From Carnobacterium divergens DSM 20623 (GTDB lineage Bacteria; Bacillota; Bacilli; Lactobacillales; Carnobacteriaceae): a stretch of 64,000 nt of DNA. Positions 15,917 to 25,476 of the stretch are shown in pieces. The DNA is taken from assembly GCF_000744255.1 (NCBI RefSeq), contig NZ_JQLO01000001.1:682001-746000 (forward strand), in the 5' to 3' direction. Within the stretch, counting starts at the first letter, position 1. Every line of letters starts with the position of its first letter. Both the position numbers and the translations under genes were made by a program. Under the pieces are notes generated by a model. The model ran no database searches. It was not told the origin of the DNA and worked only from the letters and a program-made list of their open reading frames with translations.

Positions 15917-16037
15917 AATTGACTACTTGTAGGTTTATAAAAGGTAATAACCTGTTCTTTTTTTAGAAGTAAGAGGGACGTGTATTGGGATATCTAAGTA
16001 ATTTTCTAAAAGCAATCTTGAACTCAATCCCATCCTC

Positions 16038-17264
<1,227 letters not shown>

Positions 17265-17265
17265 T

Positions 17266-17308
17266 TAAATAAAAAAACAGTAACTGATTTCCAGTTGCTG
17301 TTTTTTTA
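17266..17308 (+). terminator. Intrinsic terminator of mnmA
   Basis: AACAGTAACTG pairs with CAGTTGCTGTT with one mismatch. T7 follows. Confidence 0.85.
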
Positions 17309-17385
17309 TTATCAGTCTTTCCTTGATATTTCGACAAACTTCAAGGATAATATGGGAAACATTAAAATGAAACTAGGTGAAAAAA

Positions 17386-18012
17386 ATGACAAAACTTTAT
17401 TTTGTCCGTCATGGTAAAACGGAATGGAATCTTTCACGAAAATTACAAGGTGGACAGGCTGATTCTCCGTTGTTAGAAGATAGTTTAATTGAAGCTCAAT
17501 TACTTGGAGAGCAATTAAAAGAGGTTGCATTTGGACAAGTATTTGTCAGCACCCAGCTACGAGCTGTAAAAACCTGTGAAATGCTGTTATCAGAATTTGT
17601 TGAAGCACCTGGCGTTACGTATGTAGATGGTTTAAAAGAGTTTGGTTTGGGAACATTAGAAGGGCAAACGATTGAAGAGGCAATTGATGCATTTCCTGAA
17701 CAAATGCATCATCTTCGCAATAATGCTCATGAATACAATCCAATTGAATTTCAAGGTGAAACCTATCAAGCTTTAATTGACAGAAGTCTAGCAGTTGTTC
17801 ATGAAGCCATGGAAAACTATCCCGAACAAAATCTACTATTTATTAGTCACGGCGTTACCTTAGTTGCAGTGATTCAAACGTTATTAGGCAAACCCTTATC
17901 TGATATTCGAGAAGCAGGAGGGTTAGACAACACTAGTTTGTCTGTGATAGAAGTAACACCATTAGAAATGAAGCTGATTTTATGGAATGATAAGAGTCAT
18001 TTAACTTCATAA
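17386..18012 (+). CDS. Histidine phosphatase family protein (phosphoglycerate-mutase-like)
   Basis: This 208-residue cytosolic protein of the branch-1 histidine phosphatase superfamily has the N-terminal catalytic YFVRHGKTEWN (His about residue 9, Arg adjacent), LRAVKT and the second catalytic His in LLFISHGVTLVAV. The motif set is complete, so an active phosphatase is likely; the substrate is unknown and true 2,3-bisphosphoglycerate-dependent mutases are longer. I start at the ATG at 17386 because AGGTG lies six bases upstream; the GTG at 17377 is part of that site. It lies between mnmA and a TPR gene. Confidence 0.87.
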   Translation: MTKLYFVRHGKTEWNLSRKLQGGQADSPLLEDSLIEAQLLGEQLKEVAFGQVFVSTQLRAVKTCEMLLSEFVEAPGVTYVDGLKEFGLGTLEGQTIEEAIDAFPEQMHHLRNNAHEYNPIEFQGETYQALIDRSLAVVHEAMENYPEQNLLFISHGVTLVAVIQTLLGKPLSDIREAGGLDNTSLSVIEVTPLEMKLILWNDKSHLTS

Positions 18013-18092
18013 AAAAGCTCTCAGAAAAGCTAGCATCCATGCTGTGTTTATTGTAAAATTAATAGAGTTACTAACTTAAACGAGGTGTTAAG

Positions 18093-18773
18093 ATGGATCG
18101 CAATCAAAAAGCTTTTCAACTATGGGAGCAAGGACAACCGACAGAAGCAATTGAATTGTTATTTAAAGAAATTGATACTCACCCAGAAAATATGGATAGC
18201 TACTATAATTTAGCAACCATGCTGATGCTTGCTCAAAAATATGAAGATGCGAAAGCCGTGTTAACATTAGCAAATGAAAAAAAGGCCAATCAAAGCAATA
18301 TACTTTATGCATTTGGCAATTTATATTATCAAACGGCAGATTATTCACAAAGTATCTACTATTTTTCACAAGTATTTAAGCAGTCCGAAACAGTCAAAAA
18401 AGATGCTGCCATTATGTTAGGTCAAAGCTATTTAGCACTAGAACAACCTAAAAAAGCACTGGTTTATCTATTGACAGCTTTTCAACTAGATGAAACGGAT
18501 AGTGAACTTGCGTTGCTTTTAGGCAATGCCTTTTTACAAACTGAGGCTTTTAAAGAAGCCTATACTTATTATGATCTCACGTCAAAATTAAATCAAGAAA
18601 ACAACGAAGCGTGGTTTAAAAAAGGGTTGATGGGAATGGTATTAGGTAATGAAAAAGAAACAATAGAAGCTGATTTCCAAAAATCTCAAGAACTTAACCC
18701 AGGATACTATCAACAAAATTTGACTAAACTAGAAGAAATAGAAGCTTTTTTACAAGCAAATCGTCAAGAGTAG
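18093..18773 (+). CDS. Tetratricopeptide repeat protein (YrrB-like)
   Basis: This 226-residue soluble protein is made almost wholly of TPR helix pairs. Repeats such as MDSYYNLATMLMLAQKYEDA, SNILYAFGNLYYQTADYSQS and SELALLLGNAFLQTEAFKEA recur about every 34 residues. TPR proteins are protein-interaction scaffolds. The Bacillus counterpart YrrB lies in the same place between mnmA and recD2. Function there is not established. The ATG follows GAGGTG at six bases. The gap to recD2 is only 36 bases, so the two are probably co-transcribed. Confidence 0.87.
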   Translation: MDRNQKAFQLWEQGQPTEAIELLFKEIDTHPENMDSYYNLATMLMLAQKYEDAKAVLTLANEKKANQSNILYAFGNLYYQTADYSQSIYYFSQVFKQSETVKKDAAIMLGQSYLALEQPKKALVYLLTAFQLDETDSELALLLGNAFLQTEAFKEAYTYYDLTSKLNQENNEAWFKKGLMGMVLGNEKETIEADFQKSQELNPGYYQQNLTKLEEIEAFLQANRQE

Positions 18774-18809
18774 CGTTGAAAATTAATTCAGAAAGGATGG
18801 CTATAGAAA

Positions 18810-21338
18810 ATGGAAATGCAAGAAAAATTAAACCTGTTTGCAGGAGATGACCCTTTTGTTGTTGGGCAAGTTGCGGCTATTTTCTATCAAAATCCAACCA
18901 ATTTTTACAAAGTAGTCTTGGTTCGAGTCGTAGAGACAAATTCAACATTTAAAGAAAAAGAAATTGTGGTAACAGGGAGCTTTGGTCAAATTCAAGAAGA
19001 GGAAGTTTATCGTTTTTATGGAAAATTGACAGACCATCCAAAATTTGGACTTCAATTTAACGCAGAACGCTACCAACAAGAGCGGCCCACCTCTGCTGCA
19101 GGAGTCGTTTCCTATCTTTCTAGCGATAAATTCCCAGGTATTGGGAAAAAGACAGCTGAAAGTATTGTTGATGCGTTAGGAGAATATGCAATTGATGAAA
19201 TTTTACAAAATCCAGCAATCTTAAAAGGAATTCCTAGCTTAAACGATAAAAAAATTGCGATGATTTCTGAAACCTTACAAGCAGGGGACGGTATGGAGCA
19301 AATTATCATTGGATTAAATGGGTTTGGTTTTGGGAGTCAGTTAGCATTTAGTATCTACCAAACCTACCAAGAAGAAACCTTATCGATTATTCAAGAAAAT
19401 CCGTATCAACTTGTTGAAGATATTGAAAATATTGGGTTTAAAAAAGCAGATAGTATTGCAGAACAGCTTGGTTTTGCAGCCGATTCACCAGCGCGTTTGC
19501 GAGCAGCTATTTTATACACATTAAACGAGATTTGTCTTAGTCAAGGAGATACGTATACTTTAGCAGAACCTTTACTAGCAGAAACTATTCGTATTTTAGA
19601 AGACAGTCGTCCCTTTATGATCGAACCAGATTTTGTTGCAAATGAATTGATCGGCTTATTAGAAGAACATCGTTTGATTGAAAATGATGAAAAATTGTAT
19701 ATCAATACGCTGTATCATGCAGAATGGGGCGTTGCCAATTCAGTAAAGCGTTTATTAGAGCGCCAAAAGAAAATTCATTATAAAGGGCACGATATTCCAA
19801 AAGAAATTCGTCGCTTAGAAAAACGCTTGAATATCTCTTATGGAGATTCTCAAGTCAAAGCAATTGAAGAAGCGCTGACCTCGCCTTTGTTTCTTTTAAC
19901 AGGTGGACCAGGGACAGGAAAGACCACTGTTTTAAACGGAATCGTCGAATTGTTTGCAGAATTAAATGGACTTTCATTGGATATTAATGATTATCACAAT
20001 GCTATTTTCCCCATTTTACTAGCAGCACCAACAGGACGAGCAGCTAAACGAATGAACGAATCTACAGGGCTACCAAGTAGTACGATTCATCGTTTGCTAG
20101 GCTTAAATGGGCGAGATAAAAACACAGATGCTTTATCTGAGCGTGAGCTAGAAGGTGGCTTACTAATCGTTGATGAAATGTCAATGGTGGACACATGGCT
20201 TGCCAATAGCCTGCTAAAGGCAGTTCCAAGTAACATGCAAGTAATATTAGTTGGCGATAAAGATCAATTGCCTTCAGTTGGACCGGGTCAAGTGTTACAT
20301 GACTTATTAAAATCACAGATGATTCCCAGTATGGAATTAAATGAAATTTACCGTCAGGAAGACGGCTCTTCGATTATTCAACTAGCTCATGAAATCAAAG
20401 ATGGAAAATTACCTGCCGACTTTACTAGCAACAAAAAAGACCGCTCCTTTTTCAGGTGTGAATCCCCACAAATTGAGCACGTCATTAAGCAGGTCGTTGA
20501 AAAAGCGAAAGCAAAAGGCTTTACTTCACAAGACATTCAAGTGTTGGCTCCCATGTATCGAGGTCCAGCGGGAATTGACGCACTAAATAAAATGATGCAA
20601 GAAATTTTTAATCCAAATGATACAGGCAAACGAAAAGAAGTAAAATTCAATGACAAAGTCTATCGAATTGGCGATAAGATTTTACATTTGGTAAACAATC
20701 CTGAGTCCAATGTTTTTAATGGCGATATGGGAGAAGTTGTAGGTATTCAATTAGCCAAAGAAACCGAAGATAAAGTCGATGAAATGATTATTCAATTTGA
20801 TACAAATGAAGTGACTTATAAGCGAAATGAATGGAATAAAATAACGTTAGCCTATTGTTGTTCCATTCATAAATCACAAGGTAGCGAATTTAAAATGGTG
20901 ATTTTACCCATGGTACGTAATTACCATCGAATGCTACGTCGCGATTTACTTTATACAGCGATTACGAGAAGTCGCGATTTGCTGATTTTATGTGGCGAAC
21001 CACAGGCATTTGAGACTTGTGTGGAAAAATCATCAGATGATCGCTTAACAACTTTAAAAGAGCGTATTGTTGAAACGGATGAGGTAGAAGTTCATTTTGA
21101 ACCATTAACACCAAAAAAAGTTGATTCTTTAGAAGTCGAAGAAAAACAACCTGCTGAACCGATTAAAGAAGAACAGCAACCGAAAACAGAAGAATTAAGT
21201 TTATTTGAAGCTGAGGAAACAACGACAGATCCATCAAATGAACCTATTTCCTATCATCTAACTTTAAAATTAGTCACATCCAACCAAATAAATCCTATGA
21301 TTGGCATGGAAAACTGCTCCCCTTATGATTTTAATTAA
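18810..21338 (+). CDS. recD2: ATP-dependent DNA helicase RecD2
   Basis: RecD2 is a 5'-3' superfamily 1B helicase acting in repair and replication-fork maintenance without RecBC. The 842-residue protein has an N-terminal OB-like domain, helix-hairpin-helix pairs (DKFPGIGKKTAESIVDALG about residues 107-125, and NIGFKKADSIAEQLG), Walker A LTGGPGTGKTT (about 363-373), Walker B VDEMSMVD (about 453-460), VGDKDQLPSVGPG and the C-terminal helicase motif AYCCSIHKSQGSEF. From about residue 770 a Glu/Lys/Pro-rich tail of some 70 residues follows; it is unlikely to be part of the motor. The ATG follows AAAGGATGG. Confidence 0.95.
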   Translation: MEMQEKLNLFAGDDPFVVGQVAAIFYQNPTNFYKVVLVRVVETNSTFKEKEIVVTGSFGQIQEEEVYRFYGKLTDHPKFGLQFNAERYQQERPTSAAGVVSYLSSDKFPGIGKKTAESIVDALGEYAIDEILQNPAILKGIPSLNDKKIAMISETLQAGDGMEQIIIGLNGFGFGSQLAFSIYQTYQEETLSIIQENPYQLVEDIENIGFKKADSIAEQLGFAADSPARLRAAILYTLNEICLSQGDTYTLAEPLLAETIRILEDSRPFMIEPDFVANELIGLLEEHRLIENDEKLYINTLYHAEWGVANSVKRLLERQKKIHYKGHDIPKEIRRLEKRLNISYGDSQVKAIEEALTSPLFLLTGGPGTGKTTVLNGIVELFAELNGLSLDINDYHNAIFPILLAAPTGRAAKRMNESTGLPSSTIHRLLGLNGRDKNTDALSERELEGGLLIVDEMSMVDTWLANSLLKAVPSNMQVILVGDKDQLPSVGPGQVLHDLLKSQMIPSMELNEIYRQEDGSSIIQLAHEIKDGKLPADFTSNKKDRSFFRCESPQIEHVIKQVVEKAKAKGFTSQDIQVLAPMYRGPAGIDALNKMMQEIFNPNDTGKRKEVKFNDKVYRIGDKILHLVNNPESNVFNGDMGEVVGIQLAKETEDKVDEMIIQFDTNEVTYKRNEWNKITLAYCCSIHKSQGSEFKMVILPMVRNYHRMLRRDLLYTAITRSRDLLILCGEPQAFETCVEKSSDDRLTTLKERIVETDEVEVHFEPLTPKKVDSLEVEEKQPAEPIKEEQQPKTEELSLFEAEETTTDPSNEPISYHLTLKLVTSNQINPMIGMENCSPYDFN

Positions 21339-21386
21339 AAAAGCCTTAATTGCCCTATTTTATGAAACAGGGCAATCAAGGCTTTT
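21339..21386. terminator. Bidirectional terminator between recD2 and the lipid kinase gene
   Basis: An 18-base arm (AAAAGCCTTAATTGCCCT) pairs with 21369-21386 with one mismatch. A and T runs at both ends serve the two convergent genes. Confidence 0.9.
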
Positions 21387-21390
21387 AAAT

Positions 21391-22341
21391 TTAGTTAGCA
21401 AACCAAAAATAACGAGTAGCAGGATTGAAATCAAGGTCAAAAAGCTGTTTTCCCAATTCTTCTCCATCGGCTTGTCCATCGACAGCATGGAGCGTTTCTA
21501 AATGGATTTTTTTTCCACTAAAATGGTGCACAGATTTAAACCGAGTATGACGTCCACCAAGCAGCATCATGACGAACAAACTAATTATTTTTAGAAGAGG
21601 TAATTTAGAAACTACAATGACGTCAATTAATCCATCAGTTGGAACAGCCATAGGCGCAATATTGACCCCGCCACCAAAATAAGAATGATTCGTAGTCGTA
21701 ACTAGAAAAGCATCTTTAAACGCTGTTGTTTTGCCGTCAACAGTTAATTGGATAGGAAAGCTCCGCTGGTTAAAGTAAGCTTTTACAAGAGAAGCTACAT
21801 AAGCCAAAGAACCTAAATTATATTTATTTAAAGTCGCTTTTGCACTAGAGTTGTTCGTTAATTTTACGACTAAGGCATCAAAACCAACGCCTACGTTATT
21901 AACAAAATAGCCAACTGGTTGCTCTTTTTCTTGAAATTCAATAATGTCAAAGGCTGAGGCTGATTTAGCCTTTAAAATTTGGTTTAATGCAACTAATGGT
22001 TTTCTTGAAATGCCAACTCCACGAGCGAAATCATTGCCAGAGCCAGCTGGTATGTAACCTAAAGGCGTTTTTTTGTATTCTTCCCCAAGACCACGAACAG
22101 CTTCATGAAGGGTGCCATCTCCTCCAATAATTAAAATTAAAGCATCCTTTTGTTGAGTAGTATGAATATCCTTAGCCAGCTGATTCACAAGCGAAATGGT
22201 GTGTCCTGCGTATTCACTAATAAAAAGCTGATAGTTTTTCTTTTTTTCAAGAAGAGCCTTTTCGATGATTTTCCAAACGTTAGCACCGTTGCCACTTCCA
22301 GATTGAAGATTAATGACAACATAATAGGTTGATTTTTCCAA
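21391..22341 (-). CDS. Diacylglycerol kinase family lipid kinase (YegS/BmrU-like)
   Basis: This 316-residue cytosolic or membrane-associated lipid kinase has the nucleotide-binding IIGGDGTLHEAVRGLGE (about residues 71-87) and the conserved GYIPAGSGNDFARGVGI (about 95-111), followed by the C-terminal beta-sandwich ending in VDGQADGEELGKQLFD. The family phosphorylates diacylglycerol or related lipids; the soluble DgkB type recycles diacylglycerol released by lipoteichoic acid synthesis. Which lipid is used here is not shown. The start appears to be TTG at 22341 with AAGGGAG upstream at slightly long spacing. It is a single gene convergent with recD2. Confidence 0.9.
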   Translation of the reverse strand: MEKSTYYVVINLQSGSGNGANVWKIIEKALLEKKKNYQLFISEYAGHTISLVNQLAKDIHTTQQKDALILIIGGDGTLHEAVRGLGEEYKKTPLGYIPAGSGNDFARGVGISRKPLVALNQILKAKSASAFDIIEFQEKEQPVGYFVNNVGVGFDALVVKLTNNSSAKATLNKYNLGSLAYVASLVKAYFNQRSFPIQLTVDGKTTAFKDAFLVTTTNHSYFGGGVNIAPMAVPTDGLIDVIVVSKLPLLKIISLFVMMLLGGRHTRFKSVHHFSGKKIHLETLHAVDGQADGEELGKQLFDLDFNPATRYFWFAN

Positions 22342-22456
22342 AATAGACTGAACTCCCTTTTTACAGTAATGATTTATTATATCGTAAAAATTCAGATAGT
22401 AAAAGAGCTAGGCTTCAATTAAAGGGATATTGTTATCAAATACGGTACTTATTTGC

Positions 22457-22462
22457 TATGAT
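22457..22462 (+). promoter_or_regulatory. Extended -10 promoter of gadB
   Basis: TGC precedes TATGAT (22457-22462). TTGTTA at 22430 is too far away (21 bases) for a standard -35. Confidence 0.5.
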
Positions 22463-22499
22463 TTAAGTAGCTAACAGAGAAACTAGGGGAGGTAAAAGA

Positions 22500-23900
22500 A
22501 TGTTATACAGCCGTAATGATAAGGAAAATAGTAAAGAATTACTAGCACCTATTTTTGGAACGCGGGAAGAAGATCGGGAAATTCCTAAATATGTATTAGG
22601 CAAATCACCTATTGAGCCAAGAATTGCGTACCGTCTTGTGAAAGATGAATTATTAGATGAAGGCAATGCTAGGCAGAATTTAGCCACTTTTTGTCAAACC
22701 TATATGGAAGACGAGGCGACTAAATTAATGTCTGAAACATTAGAAAAAAATGCAATTGATAAATCTGAGTACCCAAGAACTGCAGAATTAGAAAATCGGT
22801 GTGTCAATATGATAGCAGACCTCTGGAATGCACCAAAAGATCAAAAGTATATTGGTACCTCAACGGTCGGTTCGTCTGAAGCGTGTATGTTAGGTGGAAT
22901 GGCGATGAAGTTTAGCTGGCGCAAACGTGCTGAAAAATTAGGATTAGATCTAAACAAGCAAAAGCCCAACTTGATTATTTCATCTGGTTATCAAGTTTGT
23001 TGGGAAAAATTTTGTGTTTATTGGGACATTGAAATGAGGGTAGTTCCAATGGATTTAGAGCATATGAGTATTGATGTAGAGCAGGTAATGGACAAAATTG
23101 ATACCTATACGATAGGAGTAGTTGGAATATTAGGAATCACTTATACTGGCAAGTTTGATGATATTAAATCCTTAGACGATAAACTAGAAGTGTATAACCA
23201 AAAAACCGAATTTAAAGTTTTTATTCATGTTGATGCTGCATCTGGAGGACTATTCACTCCTTTTATTGATCCAATGCTAGAATGGGATTTTCGATTAAAA
23301 AATGTGATTTCCATCAACACATCTGGTCATAAGTATGGGTTAGTGTATCCAGGAATTGGTTGGATTGTTTGGAAAGATGAGGCATATTTACCAAAAGAAT
23401 TAATTTTTGAAGTGAGTTATTTAGGCGGCTCGATGCCAACGATGGCTATTAATTTTTCAAGAAGCGCTAGTCCAATTATTGGTCAATACTATAATTTTTT
23501 ACGTTTTGGTTTTGAAGGATACCGAGAAATTCATCAAAGAACAAAGGATGTTGCCCTTTATTTAGCCAATGAAGTCGAGAAAACGGGTCTTTTTGATATT
23601 TACAATGATGGAAGTAATTTGCCAATCGTTTGCTATACGTTAAAAAAAGATCAAGTAAAATGGACACTCTATGACTTAGCAGATCGTTTGCAAATGAAAG
23701 GTTGGCAAGTTCCAGCGTACCCATTGCCTGAAAAGTTAAGTCATATTGTGATTCAACGATATGTTTGTCGAGGTGATTTTGGATTGAATAGTGCAGAAGC
23801 CTTTATGGAAGACTTTAAGATGTCATTACAAGAATTAGCTGAAGCAAGCATTTTATTTCATGATTCATCTGATAAAAGTGTTCATGGTTTTACACATTAA
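22500..23900 (+). CDS. gadB: Glutamate decarboxylase
   Basis: This cytosolic PLP enzyme converts glutamate to GABA and consumes a proton, a common acid-resistance device. The 466-residue length is typical. It has the N-terminal FGTREEDREIPKYVLG region, the substrate loop STVGSSEACMLGGMAMK (about residues 122-138), HVDAASGG (Asp for the PLP ring nitrogen) and the Schiff-base lysine in INTSGHKYGLVYPGIGW (about residue 278). The start ATG has GGGGAGG seven bases upstream. The usual partner, the glutamate/GABA antiporter gadC, is not adjacent or elsewhere in the window. A perfect terminator follows. Confidence 0.95.
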   Translation: MLYSRNDKENSKELLAPIFGTREEDREIPKYVLGKSPIEPRIAYRLVKDELLDEGNARQNLATFCQTYMEDEATKLMSETLEKNAIDKSEYPRTAELENRCVNMIADLWNAPKDQKYIGTSTVGSSEACMLGGMAMKFSWRKRAEKLGLDLNKQKPNLIISSGYQVCWEKFCVYWDIEMRVVPMDLEHMSIDVEQVMDKIDTYTIGVVGILGITYTGKFDDIKSLDDKLEVYNQKTEFKVFIHVDAASGGLFTPFIDPMLEWDFRLKNVISINTSGHKYGLVYPGIGWIVWKDEAYLPKELIFEVSYLGGSMPTMAINFSRSASPIIGQYYNFLRFGFEGYREIHQRTKDVALYLANEVEKTGLFDIYNDGSNLPIVCYTLKKDQVKWTLYDLADRLQMKGWQVPAYPLPEKLSHIVIQRYVCRGDFGLNSAEAFMEDFKMSLQELAEASILFHDSSDKSVHGFTH

Positions 23901-23933
23901 GCTAATTTTGTGTGTTGTTAAATTATTTCAACT

Positions 23934-23968
23934 AAAAAGGATTGAATCTAGTTGATTCAATCCTTTTT
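23934..23968. terminator. Bidirectional terminator after gadB
   Basis: A 15-bp perfect stem AAAAAGGATTGAATC / GATTCAATCCTTTTT around TAGTT serves gadB and the convergent minus-strand gene. Confidence 0.92.
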
Positions 23969-23971
23969 ATG

Positions 23972-24379
23972 TTATAAAGCGTTATATTTGTCAATGTTTT
24001 TTAGTATTTTTTTAGCTTCATGAATGGCTTTTTCTTGTTCAACATAACTTTTTACTCGTGTATTAGAATCATCCAGCTTTTCAAGTGTACGATCTAAATG
24101 GTCAAAGTTTTTTTCGATATCTGCCAATGCGACTTGGGATTTTTCAATGGAAGCAATATCTCTTTTTTCTTCTTTTTCAAGTTCTTTATCATTAAATTTA
24201 TCAATTTTTTTAGCTTCTTTTACTATTTTTTTGATTTCGTGGATCGCTTTTTCTTGTTCAATAAAAACGGTAACTTTGTTTTCAGTACTGTCTAGCTTCG
24301 ATAACGTTTTCTCTAACTTTAAAAGTGTGTCTGCAATCTTTTCAATAGCATGTTCTTCTTTTTTTTCATAGTTTGTCAT
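23972..24379 (-). CDS. Highly charged helical protein with an internal duplication, function unknown
   Basis: The ATG at 24379 (135 residues) has AGGGA five bases upstream; a TTG at 24397 has none. The protein is Lys/Glu-rich, without signal or membrane segment. It contains two copies of one unit of about 40 residues: LEKTLSKLDSTENKV..FIEQEKAIHEIKKI (about residues 21-55) and LDRTLEKLDDSNTRV..YVEQEKAIHEAKKI (about 93-127). The invariant EQEKAIHE core suggests a helical hairpin repeat from an internal duplication. I do not recognise a named family. Confidence 0.7.
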   Translation of the reverse strand: MTNYEKKEEHAIEKIADTLLKLEKTLSKLDSTENKVTVFIEQEKAIHEIKKIVKEAKKIDKFNDKELEKEEKRDIASIEKSQVALADIEKNFDHLDRTLEKLDDSNTRVKSYVEQEKAIHEAKKILKNIDKYNAL

Positions 24380-24571
24380 CTTTATCCCTACTTTCAAATT
24401 TTTTAGTTCCTACACTCTAATTCTAATGGATAAGTAACTAGAAGTCTAATGAAACGAAAGGCTCCTACTAGTTACCTAAAAAACCAATTTTAATCACTCT
24501 AACTAAGCAAAAATGAAATAGTAACGGATGAACGTACAATTAAGATTCGACACGTTATCCCTTTGACTACA

Positions 24572-24585
24572 TGACAAAACTGTAA
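24572..24585. promoter_or_regulatory. Candidate BceR-type response-regulator binding site
   Basis: TGACA-AAAC-TGTAA is an exact match to the T-N-ACA-N4-TGTAA inverted repeat described for BceR-like regulators. It lies 115 bases upstream of the BceA-like gene. A second TGTAA copy lies at 24601-24605, 20 bases downstream. Confidence 0.65.
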
Positions 24586-24699
24586 GATGCTAGTTGAAAT
24601 TGTAAGTTTTAAAACAGGCTAGTGAGAAAAATGCGTGCTAGACTAAAGAAGTAGTAAAAAGAACTGAAATCAATAGATGAGTTAGTAGGAGGAAGAAGC

Positions 24700-25458
24700 A
24701 TGAAAGAGACAGTAGTAGATGTAAAAAATGTACGAAAAGTATACGGTAAAAAAAATGAAAATCAATATGAAGCATTAAAAGATGTATCTTTTGACGTTAA
24801 GAAAGGTGATTTCGTTGGAATTATGGGACCGTCTGGTTCAGGAAAAACAACGTTACTTAATGTATTGTCTACACTAGACACAACGACTTCTGGTTCCATT
24901 AAAATAGCTGGTAAAGATATTACACATTTAACCTCGGATCAATTATCTGATTTTCGAGCAAAAGAACTAGGGTTTATATTCCAAGACTTTAATTTATTAG
25001 AGAACTTAACAATGTATGAAAATATTGCGTTGCCATTGTCGTTACAAGATGTGCCATCAAAACAAATCAAACCAAAAGTTGAAAAAATTGCAGAAACGTT
25101 AGACATTACAAGAATTTTGCATCATTATCCTGCTGAAGTTTCAGGCGGACAAAAACAACGAGTAGCAGCAGCTAGAGCACTTGTTCATGAGCCAGCTATT
25201 CTTTTAGGAGATGAACCAACAGGCGCACTTGATTCTAAAAACGCGAAAAGCTTACTTGAATCAATGAAAGGACTAAATGAGGATTTTGACGTTTCGATTT
25301 TACTAGTAACACATGATGCATACAGTGCAAGTTATTGTAAACGAATTTTATTTATTCAAGATGGCGAGATTTTTAAAGAGATTCATCGTACTGATACACG
25401 AGAAGCATTTTATCAAGAAATTTTGGATGTTCTAGCAAGCTTTGGAACAAAAGAGTAG
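24700..25458 (+). CDS. ABC transporter ATP-binding subunit, BceA-like
   Basis: This 252-residue ATPase belongs to the antimicrobial-peptide resistance type (BceA/VraD/YxdL). It has Walker A GPSGSGKTT (about residues 43-51), Q-loop IFQDFNLLE, signature VSGGQKQR (about 147-154), Walker B LLGDEPTGALD and the H-loop LVTHDA. All are intact. It pairs with the FtsX-like permease 18 bases downstream. BceAB modules free lipid II-type targets from peptide antibiotics and also sense flux for a BceRS two-component system. No such kinase/regulator pair is adjacent, but a BceR-type operator is. The ATG follows AGGAGG. Confidence 0.88.
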   Translation: MKETVVDVKNVRKVYGKKNENQYEALKDVSFDVKKGDFVGIMGPSGSGKTTLLNVLSTLDTTTSGSIKIAGKDITHLTSDQLSDFRAKELGFIFQDFNLLENLTMYENIALPLSLQDVPSKQIKPKVEKIAETLDITRILHHYPAEVSGGQKQRVAAARALVHEPAILLGDEPTGALDSKNAKSLLESMKGLNEDFDVSILLVTHDAYSASYCKRILFIQDGEIFKEIHRTDTREAFYQEILDVLASFGTKE

Positions 25459-25476
25459 AGTGGGAGTTGAAAAACT

